Assembly: GCA_937896275.1 (NCBI GenBank)
Contig: CALBMW010000322.1
Location: 1-12,308 of the forward strand
DNA length: 12,308 bases
Direction of reading: 5' to 3'
DNA from: an uncultured Myxococcales bacterium
Lineage (GTDB): Bacteria > Myxococcota_A > Bradymonadia > UBA7976 > UBA1532
Both the position numbers and the translations under genes were made by a program. The notes beneath the pieces were generated by a model, which searched no databases, had not been told where the DNA came from, and worked only from the letters and a program-made list of their open reading frames with translations. Positions 1-7,245 of the stretch are shown piece by piece (the first letter of the stretch is position 1; the number at the start of each line of letters is the position of its first letter).

Positions 1-29
1 CCGAGGCCCGGCCGGGCCGAGCGTGGGCG

Positions 30-1778
30 ATGGGCTTCGTCCCGGGTGGGGTGCCGCGGTCGCCCGCTGAGCTGCGGCCGACGGACGTGCCCGACGCGGT
101 CGCGGGCCTGGACGCGCTTCGACGGCAAGCGCACCCCATCGACGCGGCGATCGCTCGCGTCGAGGTCGACGCGAGGAGTCGGGGGCCGCAGGACGACGAC
201 GTCGCCGCCCGTCTGGAGGTGGCCGCGCGCCTGTTGCTGCTGCCGGCGCCGCTGCGGCGCTTGGCGGCGCCCATCGCCTCACCGGGCTCCTTCGTGGACC
301 GCTTCCTGGCCGTGCAGGCCGCGGTGGAGACCTGGCTGCACCTGATGGCCAGCGCTGCGATCGCTCTGGCCCGTGCCAACCTGCTGCCGCGACCGGCGGT
401 GGCCGTGAAGTTCTCGGCGCGCCCTTCCATCGGCTATCTGAAGGACACGGCGTGGATGCTCCTCAGGCCTGGCAAGCAGGCTCGGCACCCCTTCCACCAG
501 GCCCTCCGCCGGGACACGCGCGCCGCGAGCCGTCCCCTGCACGCCGAGCTCGATGCCTTCGCGGCGCTGGCCAACGGTCTACTGCATCAGCCGACGGGCT
601 GGTATCGCTTGACCCGCGATCTGGAGGCTGCGGGCGCGGCCCATCGGGCGCTGCTGCGGAGCTTCCGCGCGGTGCTCCGTGAGACGGACGCCGCCCTGCG
701 CGGCTGGCGGCTGTGGTGGTGCACCGCGGCCGGCGCCTGGCACGACCTGGACGGCCGCGCGGTCGAGCCGGGTCTCGAGGGCGGCGGCTACCGGCTCGCG
801 CGCGCGGCCCGCGACCGCGACGCGATCGACCTTGGCGGCCTGCTCTGGCCGCTGCCCATGGACGCGCGTCGGGTGTTCTTCTACCGCGGGACGTTCGGCG
901 GCCACGTGCGCGCCTGGGACTTCGAGGCCGGGGGCGTGGCGCGCTTCGCGGTCCCCGCTGGCTTCGAGCGGGATGGGGTCTGGGGGACGACCTTGCATGA
1001 TGCCGCGGCGGCCCTGTCCAGCGCGGCGCTGGTCTTCGAGTCCGCGCCGGCCGAGGCTCGCCTGCCGGTGACCGCGCTGCCGCGGCCGCTCGCGGTCGTG
1101 GCCGCTCACGTCGCGCGGGCCCGCAGCCAGGGCAACGCGCTGGCGGTGTGCGCCAGCCTCGATCACCTGTGCCATTCGGTGCTTCGCGTGATCTGGTTTG
1201 GCCTGGCGCGCGATCCGGAAGACCCGTGCGATTGGATGGGTCCAATGACGAAGCGAAAGCTCCTCATGCGTATCCGCAGTGTCACGCAGCGGCCCGCGCT
1301 GACGCGCTTCCTCGGCGGCGACGCAGCGATGGCCTGGGTGGACGCACTCGAACGCCTGGAGCACCACCCGGGCCCCATCCGTGGTGACGATCCTGTCCTC
1401 GCGACGGCGTGGGGGGCCGCCCTGGCGGTCATGTGCACCAGCCCGTGGATCGACGCGCCTCCCGTGGGGCGCCTCGCGGTGGGCACCGCGGAGGGGGCGA
1501 GCGTGCTCGCGGGCGTGAAGGGATGCCTTCCGGTGACGGACGGGCCCTCGCTGGGTCCGGGAGAGGTCGCGATGCACGACGGCGAGGGGTGGGTGTCGCT
1601 GAGTCCCTATGCCTTCCATGACGACGGGCAGATCCTGCTGCTGGCGCAGCGGATGAAGCCCCGGGACGTTCCCGACTGGTTGGAATCTCGCCTGGAACGA
1701 CCCGGCGCGCCCCTGCGGTCCGCCGATTGGCCGCTTGTACCAGGTGACGCGTCGACCGCGCCGCGGCGCCCTGACTGA
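30..1778 (+). CDS. Hypothetical protein with HEPN-like N-terminal half
   Basis: Product of 582 aa, function unknown. Residues ~60-190 are helical. They follow a layout I associate with bacterial HEPN-like proteins: a leucine-rich helix (LPAPLRRLAAP, ~71-81), an amphipathic helix (~88-113), the segment RPSIGYLKDTAWMLLRP (131-147), then ANGLLH at 181-186. The last matches the place where HEPN RNases carry R-N-x-x-x-H. Here N182 and H186 are present but the Arg is Ala181, so RNase activity may be lost. The C-terminal half (~225-565) is mixed alpha/beta with no motif I can name. There is no signal peptide or membrane helix. The ATG at 30 has only a weak ribosome binding site and the frame stays open to the left edge, so the true start may lie outside the window. 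It converges with the next gene, 36 bases between stops. The CDS is well supported by length and GC3; the HEPN link is an inference. Confidence 0.75.
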   Translation: MGFVPGGVPRSPAELRPTDVPDAVAGLDALRRQAHPIDAAIARVEVDARSRGPQDDDVAARLEVAARLLLLPAPLRRLAAPIASPGSFVDRFLAVQAAVETWLHLMASAAIALARANLLPRPAVAVKFSARPSIGYLKDTAWMLLRPGKQARHPFHQALRRDTRAASRPLHAELDAFAALANGLLHQPTGWYRLTRDLEAAGAAHRALLRSFRAVLRETDAALRGWRLWWCTAAGAWHDLDGRAVEPGLEGGGYRLARAARDRDAIDLGGLLWPLPMDARRVFFYRGTFGGHVRAWDFEAGGVARFAVPAGFERDGVWGTTLHDAAAALSSAALVFESAPAEARLPVTALPRPLAVVAAHVARARSQGNALAVCASLDHLCHSVLRVIWFGLARDPEDPCDWMGPMTKRKLLMRIRSVTQRPALTRFLGGDAAMAWVDALERLEHHPGPIRGDDPVLATAWGAALAVMCTSPWIDAPPVGRLAVGTAEGASVLAGVKGCLPVTDGPSLGPGEVAMHDGEGWVSLSPYAFHDDGQILLLAQRMKPRDVPDWLESRLERPGAPLRSADWPLVPGDASTAPRRPD

Positions 1779-1814
1779 GCCGCGACGCAGAGCAGGCGCG
1801 CGGGCCGTGCGTCG

Positions 1815-2657
1815 TCAGGCGTGCGCGCCGGCGCCCTCTTGGTGGAACAGGGCCGTCAGCGATTCCGCGGTCCAGCGCGTCTCGTCGCCGACCCGCTTGA
1901 GCAGGTTCAGCTCCACCATGACGTCGGTGATGGTGAGGGCGTGGCCACCCAGCCTCGCGCCGCGGCGGGCCTGCACACGGGCCAGCGCCCGACGGTGGTC
2001 CTCCTGCAGCACCACCTGGCCCGCCTCGAGCCGATAGCCCGATGGCAGACCCGTAGGCCGGTCCTCGGCGACGATCGCCATCATGGCGGCGCACCACGGG
2101 GGGGGCGTCGCTGCGATCTGCCCCACCTGCTCTTCGCTGAGTTCGGGCGCTTCGGGGATCGCAGCCAAGAAATCCGTGATCTCCGCGCGGCTGAAGGTGC
2201 AGCTGCGCAGCGCGTGGATCAGCCGCAGGACGTGCTGCTCCAATGCGTGGATCTGCAGCCCACGCTCGGTCATGCGATAGCCGAAGGGCGCGATGGGGGG
2301 ATGCGCGACGCACATGGTGACCTCCTCCGTCGGGGTGATTCTGCGGCGTGTCGTCGGCGCCGCCGCCTCTCCAACGCTCGAAGCCGACCGAACCGGACGG
2401 ACGCCGGCTTCCTCCGCGGGGGCCGCGTCTGGGAGCCCGGGCGCGCACCGGACGTTGGGGTCTTGGTTCGCTTCGAAGGCTTCGATGAAGCGCGCGATTG
2501 CATCGCGATCCAGGCCGCACGTGCCGAGGCGGCTCACCACGGAAGCCACGACTGCTTCCCCGTGGCCGGCGGGCAGATCGGCGAAGGCCGCACCCGGGTC
2601 GCCGTGCGGACCGCGATCACAAGGACGGGAAGCGAAGGGAGGGCGGTGCGAGGTCAT
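1815..2657 (-). CDS. Protein with degenerate serine-recombinase-like DNA-binding repeats
   Basis: Product of 280 aa from the ATG at 2657, preceded by GAGAGG eight bases away. Residues ~33-60 (GEAVVASVVSRLGTCG, then DRDAIARFIEAF) and ~124-165 (APFGYRM, EQHVLRLIHALR, FSRAEITDFLAAI) resemble the recombinase-domain pattern P-[FY]-G-Y-R...E-x-x-V-x-x-I-x-x-L-R...S-x-x-x-I-x-x-x-L of large serine recombinases. A third copy at ~205-272 starts PSGYRLEAGQ and ends RWTAESLTALF, which matches the usual W-x-x-S-T-V end. No resolvase catalytic domain or nucleophilic serine region precedes them, so strand cleavage is not expected; DNA binding or regulation is a guess. An internal in-frame ATG at 2315 has a much stronger Shine-Dalgarno and would give 166 aa. 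The linker just before it (~residues 85-112) has weaker GC3, so the real gene could be the short form, or both could be made. A shorter relative lies at 7246-7689. Confidence 0.62.
   Translation of the reverse strand: MTSHRPPFASRPCDRGPHGDPGAAFADLPAGHGEAVVASVVSRLGTCGLDRDAIARFIEAFEANQDPNVRCAPGLPDAAPAEEAGVRPVRSASSVGEAAAPTTRRRITPTEEVTMCVAHPPIAPFGYRMTERGLQIHALEQHVLRLIHALRSCTFSRAEITDFLAAIPEAPELSEEQVGQIAATPPPWCAAMMAIVAEDRPTGLPSGYRLEAGQVVLQEDHRRALARVQARRGARLGGHALTITDVMVELNLLKRVGDETRWTAESLTALFHQEGAGAHA
2316..2328 (-). promoter_or_regulatory. Strong internal Shine-Dalgarno before in-frame ATG at 2315
   Basis: On the minus strand the sequence reads GGAGGAGGTCACC directly before ATG (2315-2313), a near-perfect anti-16S match with five bases between GGAGG and ATG. 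The codon is in frame with the 280-aa reading frame and falls just before the PFGYR repeat. It therefore marks either the true start of a 166-aa protein or an internal second start. Confidence 0.6.
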
Positions 2658-2792
2658 CGGGTTTTCCTCTCGAAGCTGGCCCCCTGGGGACGCCGACGTT
2701 CGGGTGGGCCGGACATCTTCGGGAGAGAGGTCGAAACCTGTCCGGTTGGTGGGAGCGGACACGTCCATCTCTCAGACACCCAGGAGTCCGCC
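2658..2792. promoter_or_regulatory. Divergent intergenic region with inverted repeat
   Basis: These 135 bases lie between the divergently oriented genes at 1815-2657 (-) and 2793-6353 (+), so promoters for both should be here. A perfect 7-bp inverted repeat, CCGGACA at 2709-2715 and TGTCCGG at 2739-2745, has a 23-base spacer. A further CGGACA follows at 2756-2761. The arrangement suits a dimeric regulator binding site, but no regulator is identified. I see no clear -35/-10 pair. Confidence 0.35.
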
Positions 2793-5700
2793 ATGAACCG
2801 CGCTCGCCTCTGCCTCGTCTCGTGCCTCGCGATCGGCCTCCAGGTCGGCTGCGGCGAATCGACCCTCGTCACCCACCGGGCAGCATCGGAGCCCGAACGC
2901 GCTGTCGGCGCCTTCCTGGCGGAAGGGCGCGCTTGTGAGACCGCGATGGGTCCCATGCTCGACCAGTTGGGGCGGGTCGACCTGCAGGCGCTCATGCCGA
3001 CGCCGCTCTCGCCCGAGGAGTCGATCACCGAGCTGGGCGCCGCCAATCTGGCCGGGCCGCTGGCGCAACTGCGGGCGCACGTGGGGGTCTTCGATGGCAC
3101 CTCGGCCGCGCTGCTGGGGCTGCCGGGCGGCTACGCCAGCCGCCTGGACCTCGGCGACGGCGCGGCCTTCCTCGCGTCGGTCGACGGCGGGACCCTGTGG
3201 CGATTCCCGCCCACGCGGGTGGCGCCCGACCGTTCCCTGTCCGCCACGCTGTACCGGGATCCGGCCGGGCACGTGACGGCGATCGCGGTCATCAGCACGT
3301 CGACGGCCGCGCACCTCGAGACCCAGACGGTCGTCGTGGCCGACACCGAGGTCCATCGCTGCGGGCAGGTCCTGCCCTACGAGGCGCTCCGCGAGGCCGC
3401 CGCGGCGGCGCCCGAGGCCGCCGCGCTGGCGCAGCGGGTGCAGTCCCTCACCGAAGATCGCCTCGCGTGCACCGGGTGTCGCGCAATGCTGTGGGTGGCG
3501 CAGGAGGCCGGCTGCGGTGTCATCGCGCGCCGCCTGGCGTGCGCGGCGCTGATCAACATCCCCGATCCGAGCGATGTGGTGACGGGAGCGATCTGCATCG
3601 TGATGACCGAGCAGATCTGCGGCCTGCTGGCCGATGGCCTGCGGGACGTGGCCGAGCTCGAGTCGGGCGTGGTCTGCAACGCCGCGATTCAGCAGACCTG
3701 TGATCTCACGGGGCTGTGCGACGGCCGCGCCCCGTGGTGTGCCGCCGACTTCGACCAGTGCATCACCTATGGTGATCCGGCGGACGCTTGCGAGCAGTGC
3801 CAGCGACAGTGTGGCTGCGCGACCAGCCTCGGACAGGCTGCCATCGGCCTGGCTCCCGCGTGGCCGTGCAACACGGCCGCCTACCTGTTCGAGATCTTTC
3901 ACGTGGGCAGGGCCACCGAGTGGCTGACCGCGGCCGTCTGCGATCAGGTGCTCGGGGGCCTCATGAGCTGCGATCGGGCGTGCGAGGATGCTTGCGGGCC
4001 CGTGGGCTGCGAGCCGGGCGGCTGCGGCGCCGGGCGGCACTGCGATCAGGCGTCGGCCACCTGCCGCGGGTGCGCCGAGGCCGGTAGCCCCCCGGCGGAG
4101 GAGTGCCCCTGCGTCCCCGGCGGCTGTGCGGCGGGCACGTGGTGTTCCATCCCTTCGGGCGTCTGCCGCGCCTGCAGCCCGGGAGACACCGCGGCGGCCT
4201 GCGCACAGCCCGGCGAGCAGCCCGGTGCCCAGCCCGGCGGGGAACCCGTCGATCAATCCGGTGCGCTGGACCTGACGCGCCCACTGCCCGTGGGACCCGC
4301 TCACGGCGTGACGGACACGCCCGCGGGGCACGCCGCCCGAGGCGTCCCCGACCGCAATTGGGACATCGACTGCGGCGTGGGAGAGACGGTGCGGTCGCCC
4401 GCGAGCGGCACCGTCGTCCGGGTGGTCGACGGGCTGGGCACCGGGCTCGCCAACAGCTATGGCAACCAGGTCTGCGTCCGCCACGCTGGTTCCGGCCTCA
4501 TCTGCTGCATCGCGCACCTTCAGGCCGGGAGCCTTCAGGTCGCGGAGGGGTGCGACGTGCAGGCAGGGGCGCCGCTGGGCGGCTGTGGAACCAGCGGTAG
4601 CGTCATTCCGTTGGGCGGAGGTGACGGCAGCCACGTCGACGTCCGGTGCTACGACGATGCCGGGACGCCCTTCGAGCAGCCCCATCCCGACACCTGGGCC
4701 GCCCCCGACGAGGGGTTGCGGGCCACTTGCGGCGCCCCGCCTGCGCCGGTGCCCGCCTTCGGGCCCTGCGAGACGCCGACGCTGGAGGCGCCCGCGCCCG
4801 GTGCGCGCGTGACGCTCCCCGCGGAGTTCGCGTGGACGTCCAGCCTCTGCGACGAGGATCCGGCCACCGCCTATCGCCGGCAGATGAGCGATCGGCCGGA
4901 CTTCTCCGCAGCCTGCGATGGCAGCGTCGACGAGCAGGCGGAGTGCTTCGCGGCGCTCAACGAGACGACCTCGGAGTCCCACGCGGTGCTGCGTTCGGGG
5001 CGGCTGCCCGCCGACTGCGGTGTCTGGTTCTGGCGCGTCCGCGCCGGCCACGCAGGCGACGCGACGCGGCCGGCGGTCGGCGGCGAGTGGTCGGAAGTTC
5101 GCCGGGTCGACCTGGGTCCATGCGCCGAGGCGCCTGGACCGTGCATGGACGCCGACGGTGACGGCGCCACCGACCAACGCTGTGGCGGCGATGACTGTGC
5201 CGATGATGACGAGCGCCGCCACCCCGGCGCGATCGACCGGGCGTGCGACGGGATCGACCAGGACTGCGACGGCCAGGACCTGCGCCTCAACGGGTGCGCC
5301 TGTCCGGGGGGCGGACCGCTCAACGCATGCGGCGGGTGTGCCGCGCTCACCGACGCGCCGGGCGAGCGGTGTGGCCGGTGCGAGGGACAGGTCGAGTGCC
5401 TCGGCCCGGACGCGGTGGCCTGCGCCGACCGGCCGTTCAACGCCTGCGGTGCCTGTGGGGCGCTCCCGGCGGAGATCCCCTGTAACGGTGTCGATGAGGA
5501 CTGTGACGGCGCGGACCTCCGGCCCAACGGCTGCGCGTGCCCCTCGGGCGGCGCGCCCAACGCGTGCGGCGGCTGTCAGTCGCTGGCTGGGCAGCCCGGC
5601 GATGCGTGTGGAGCCTGCGATGGCCACCTCGTCTGCGACGGCGGCGAGCGCCTGCTGTGCCGGGACGCTCCCCGCAACGCCTGCGGCCAGTGCGGTCCCT

Positions 5701-6353
5701 TGCCCGTCGAGGTGTGCGACGGCCGGGACCAGGACTGTGACGGCGTCGTGGACGACGGCGCGCGGTGCCCGTCCGGTGAGCAATGCGTCGGGGGTGCTTG
5801 CCGACCGGCATGCCAGGAGCGCGTCATCACCGTAGACGCGTGCGCGCTGCACCTCGGCGAGGCCTGCCCGGGCTTCACCTACGACCGCAACGATGGCTGG
5901 TGGGTGCGCTTCCGCGACAGTGCGCGCTTCGCGACGGGCGGCATCGAGGGTGACTTCGTCAGCCACGCGACGCAGCGCGGCGAGTGGAACGTGGGCGGCC
6001 ATTCGGTCATCGGCACCTTCGTCGCGGCCGACGAGGGCGACTGGGTCGTCGAGATCCACCGCCCCACCCCTGACGCGGTCGATCCGACAGGCGCCGCGGG
6101 CGACTGCCTCGACTCGTGGAACTTCAGCGAAGCGGTGCCGTGGCGCGTCTTCGCCGACGGCGATCCGGAGGGCCCCGGTGTTCAGCTGGGTACCTTCGAC
6201 CAGTCGCGCCAGAGCGGCGGGTGGCACGCGGTGAACACGGGGCGGCCGGTCCACAGCTCGCGCGAGATCGCGTTTCGCATGACCAACCACACCGGCGAGA
6301 TCTGCCGAACGGTGGCCTTTGACGCCGTGCGCTTCCGACGCGTGTGCGACTGA
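2793..6353 (+). CDS. Large Cys-rich lipoprotein with degenerate M23 domain and MopE repeats
   Basis: Product of 1186 aa. The ATG at 2793 has AGGAG six bases upstream. Residues 1-20 form a lipoprotein-type signal (basic N-terminus, hydrophobic core, QVGC with Cys20 as lipidation site). Order of parts: unknown domain (~35-220); Cys-rich region (~225-470) with C-x-x-G-x-x-C units; Pro/Gly/Gln linker (~473-490); M23/LytM-like domain (~495-630); FN3-like region (~655-775); MopE-type modules (~784-1005); and a beta-rich C-terminal domain (~1010-1186), possibly carbohydrate- or surface-binding. In the M23 domain the H-x-G-x-D motif is N522-W-D-I-D526 and the H-x-H motif is H614-V-D616, so two of the usual His positions are changed and peptidase activity is doubtful. 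The likely location is the outer membrane or cell surface, as a scaffold or binding protein. It is divergent from the recombinase-like gene. CDS and lipoprotein calls are strong; the C-terminal domain is unassigned. Confidence 0.9.
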   Translation: MNRARLCLVSCLAIGLQVGCGESTLVTHRAASEPERAVGAFLAEGRACETAMGPMLDQLGRVDLQALMPTPLSPEESITELGAANLAGPLAQLRAHVGVFDGTSAALLGLPGGYASRLDLGDGAAFLASVDGGTLWRFPPTRVAPDRSLSATLYRDPAGHVTAIAVISTSTAAHLETQTVVVADTEVHRCGQVLPYEALREAAAAAPEAAALAQRVQSLTEDRLACTGCRAMLWVAQEAGCGVIARRLACAALINIPDPSDVVTGAICIVMTEQICGLLADGLRDVAELESGVVCNAAIQQTCDLTGLCDGRAPWCAADFDQCITYGDPADACEQCQRQCGCATSLGQAAIGLAPAWPCNTAAYLFEIFHVGRATEWLTAAVCDQVLGGLMSCDRACEDACGPVGCEPGGCGAGRHCDQASATCRGCAEAGSPPAEECPCVPGGCAAGTWCSIPSGVCRACSPGDTAAACAQPGEQPGAQPGGEPVDQSGALDLTRPLPVGPAHGVTDTPAGHAARGVPDRNWDIDCGVGETVRSPASGTVVRVVDGLGTGLANSYGNQVCVRHAGSGLICCIAHLQAGSLQVAEGCDVQAGAPLGGCGTSGSVIPLGGGDGSHVDVRCYDDAGTPFEQPHPDTWAAPDEGLRATCGAPPAPVPAFGPCETPTLEAPAPGARVTLPAEFAWTSSLCDEDPATAYRRQMSDRPDFSAACDGSVDEQAECFAALNETTSESHAVLRSGRLPADCGVWFWRVRAGHAGDATRPAVGGEWSEVRRVDLGPCAEAPGPCMDADGDGATDQRCGGDDCADDDERRHPGAIDRACDGIDQDCDGQDLRLNGCACPGGGPLNACGGCAALTDAPGERCGRCEGQVECLGPDAVACADRPFNACGACGALPAEIPCNGVDEDCDGADLRPNGCACPSGGAPNACGGCQSLAGQPGDACGACDGHLVCDGGERLLCRDAPRNACGQCGPLPVEVCDGRDQDCDGVVDDGARCPSGEQCVGGACRPACQERVITVDACALHLGEACPGFTYDRNDGWWVRFRDSARFATGGIEGDFVSHATQRGEWNVGGHSVIGTFVAADEGDWVVEIHRPTPDAVDPTGAAGDCLDSWNFSEAVPWRVFADGDPEGPGVQLGTFDQSRQSGGWHAVNTGRPVHSSREIAFRMTNHTGEICRTVAFDAVRFRRVCD
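5244..5744 (+). repeat. Three MopE-type C-D-G-x-D-x-D-C-D-G modules in the lipoprotein
   Basis: The motif C-[DN]-G-x-D-[EQ]-D-C-D-G occurs at residues 818, 897 and 975 of the lipoprotein, spaced 79 and 78 residues apart. The intervening units share N-G-C-A-C-P-x-G-G and N-A-C-G-x-C signatures. A DADGDG calcium-type loop at ~786 precedes them. This is the putative metal-binding motif first described in MopE and very common in secreted myxobacterial proteins. The repeats probably bind calcium or copper and form disulphides outside the cell. Confidence 0.8.
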
Positions 6354-6634
6354 GGTCGCCCCTGCCTGCGCCCCCCGGGGCCCGCTCCCGGCGCTGCGCC
6401 GTACCGCTGCGTCAGGAGCGTCTTGCACGTGGAGGGGCCGATCGTCGTGTGGCCCGAGTCGCTCTCTTCCCGCCGCGGGTCCCGCCGATGTCCAGAGGGA
6501 CGTCGGCCTGGTCCTGCCGCCCGGAGATGAACGCCTCGAGCCGAGAGGCGCGACCTGCCCCGACCGTGCTAGAGATTCACCATTATTGTGCGAAGGTCGG
6601 CCGTACGGAGCCGCACCTCGACCCAGAGGACGAA
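6354..6634. other. Intergenic stretch with an AT-rich island before the 60-aa gene
   Basis: I find no supported gene in these 281 bases. Most is GC-rich without a T-tailed hairpin, so no terminator for the lipoprotein gene is evident. A local AT-rich patch at about 6569-6590 (AGAGATTCACCATTATTGTG) stands out and could hold a promoter for the small gene at 6635. A -10-like CATTAT is at 6581-6586, but I see no convincing -35. Confidence 0.3.
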
Positions 6635-6817
6635 ATGCCCATCGACACGATCGACGACGAAGCCCGGGCCCAGAAGGTTCGCCAGACGCTGGACGAGCTG
6701 CGCACGCTGCTGAGCGGCAACCCGCAGCTTCGCCGACGCACCCTGGAGTGGCTGAGGGGCGAGCTACCCGGGCCACCGCTGGACTCTCCGGGCCGCCCCG
6801 GCGTGGCCCGGGCCTGA
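6635..6817 (+). CDS. Small helical protein, 60 aa, unknown function
   Basis: The ATG at 6635 follows AGAGGA with four bases between, a good ribosome binding site. The product is mostly one or two amphipathic helices: residues ~9-45 (ARAQKVRQTLDELRTLLSG, then NPQLRRRTLEWLRGELP). A Pro/Gly-rich tail follows. It has no signal peptide, membrane helix or Cys. The frame is also open further upstream, but only this start has both a ribosome binding site and the change to protein-like composition. A helical small protein of this kind could be an antitoxin or an adaptor, but I do not recognise a family. It stands alone between the lipoprotein gene and the convergent recombinase-like gene at 7246-7689. 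Confidence 0.6.
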   Translation: MPIDTIDDEARAQKVRQTLDELRTLLSGNPQLRRRTLEWLRGELPGPPLDSPGRPGVARA

Positions 6818-6819
6818 GC

Positions 6820-6840
6820 GGCCTGGCCGAAGCACAGGCC
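6820..6840 (+). terminator. Possible weak terminator hairpin after the 60-aa gene
   Basis: A perfect 6-bp GC-rich stem, GGCCTG/CAGGCC, with a 9-base loop begins three bases after the stop codon of the small gene. There is no downstream T run, so intrinsic termination is uncertain. Confidence 0.25.
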
Positions 6841-7017
6841 ACCCTCCATTCGCGCCGCGCGCCGACCCTCAGCTTGGTCCGCCCCCCGGCACTCCGTCGA
6901 CACGCTCGTAGCTCTCCGGATCGTCCGAATCACAACGGGTCGGCGGCGGCGGTGATCGGCACGGCCGAGCATGAGCAGGTGCGCCGTCGCCGAGCGCCGA
7001 GGTGGACGTGACCAGGG

Positions 7018-7077
7018 CCGACGGGGGTCTGCGTGAGCGTTCAGGGCGTGAGCGTTCGACGCCCGAACCGACGGGGG
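7018..7077. repeat. Nested short direct repeats
   Basis: GCGTGAGCGTTC occurs twice at 7031-7042 and 7046-7057, a 15-base period. The pair is flanked by two copies of CCGACGGGGG at 7018-7027 and 7068-7077, 50 bases apart. The layout is visible directly; its role is unknown, with local slippage or a clustered protein-binding site both possible. Confidence 0.5.
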
Positions 7078-7245
7078 CGCCGCCCCGCCGTGGACCCACG
7101 TCGTGAGCCCGCCGGGACGTGCCGACCGGGGTGGTGGGGAGATGCGATGTCGCTGGGAGGATCAGGAGGGCGGGCCACCGCGCGCCGCCGCGATGACGAC
7201 ATCGCGGCGGGCGCGCGGGCCCAGCCGTCCCAATTGCCGCCCCGG

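Larger units (their letters stand above)
6818..7245. other. Gene-free interval between convergent genes
   Basis: These 428 bases contain no reading frame I can support on either strand; the open frames are ones expected in GC-rich DNA. They hold a hairpin just after the small gene, at 6820-6840 (GGCCTG, 9-base loop, CAGGCC), without a T tract. They also hold the short direct repeats at 7018-7077. Convergent transcripts should end here, so the hairpin is a weak terminator candidate. Confidence 0.35.

Noticed and set aside
463..1619. Long minus-strand frames opposite the first gene
   Set aside because: They are Arg/Pro-rich and lack motifs and ribosome sites. The plus-strand frame has consistent GC3 and helical, protein-like sequence.
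1821..2792. An upstream plus-strand extension of the lipoprotein frame to 1821
   Set aside because: It crosses the minus-strand recombinase-like gene and would bury the lipoprotein signal. The ATG at 2793 has a clear AGGAG and begins a signal peptide.
4300..4660. Active M23 metallopeptidase
   Set aside because: Two of the expected metal-site His positions are Asn522 and Asp616, so I call it degenerate instead of catalytic.
2772..6842. A 1356-aa open frame on the minus strand across the lipoprotein gene
   Set aside because: It is antisense to a gene with signal peptide, MopE motifs and a good ribosome site. Its translation is Ala/Arg/Gly-rich without domains, as expected opposite high-GC3 coding DNA.
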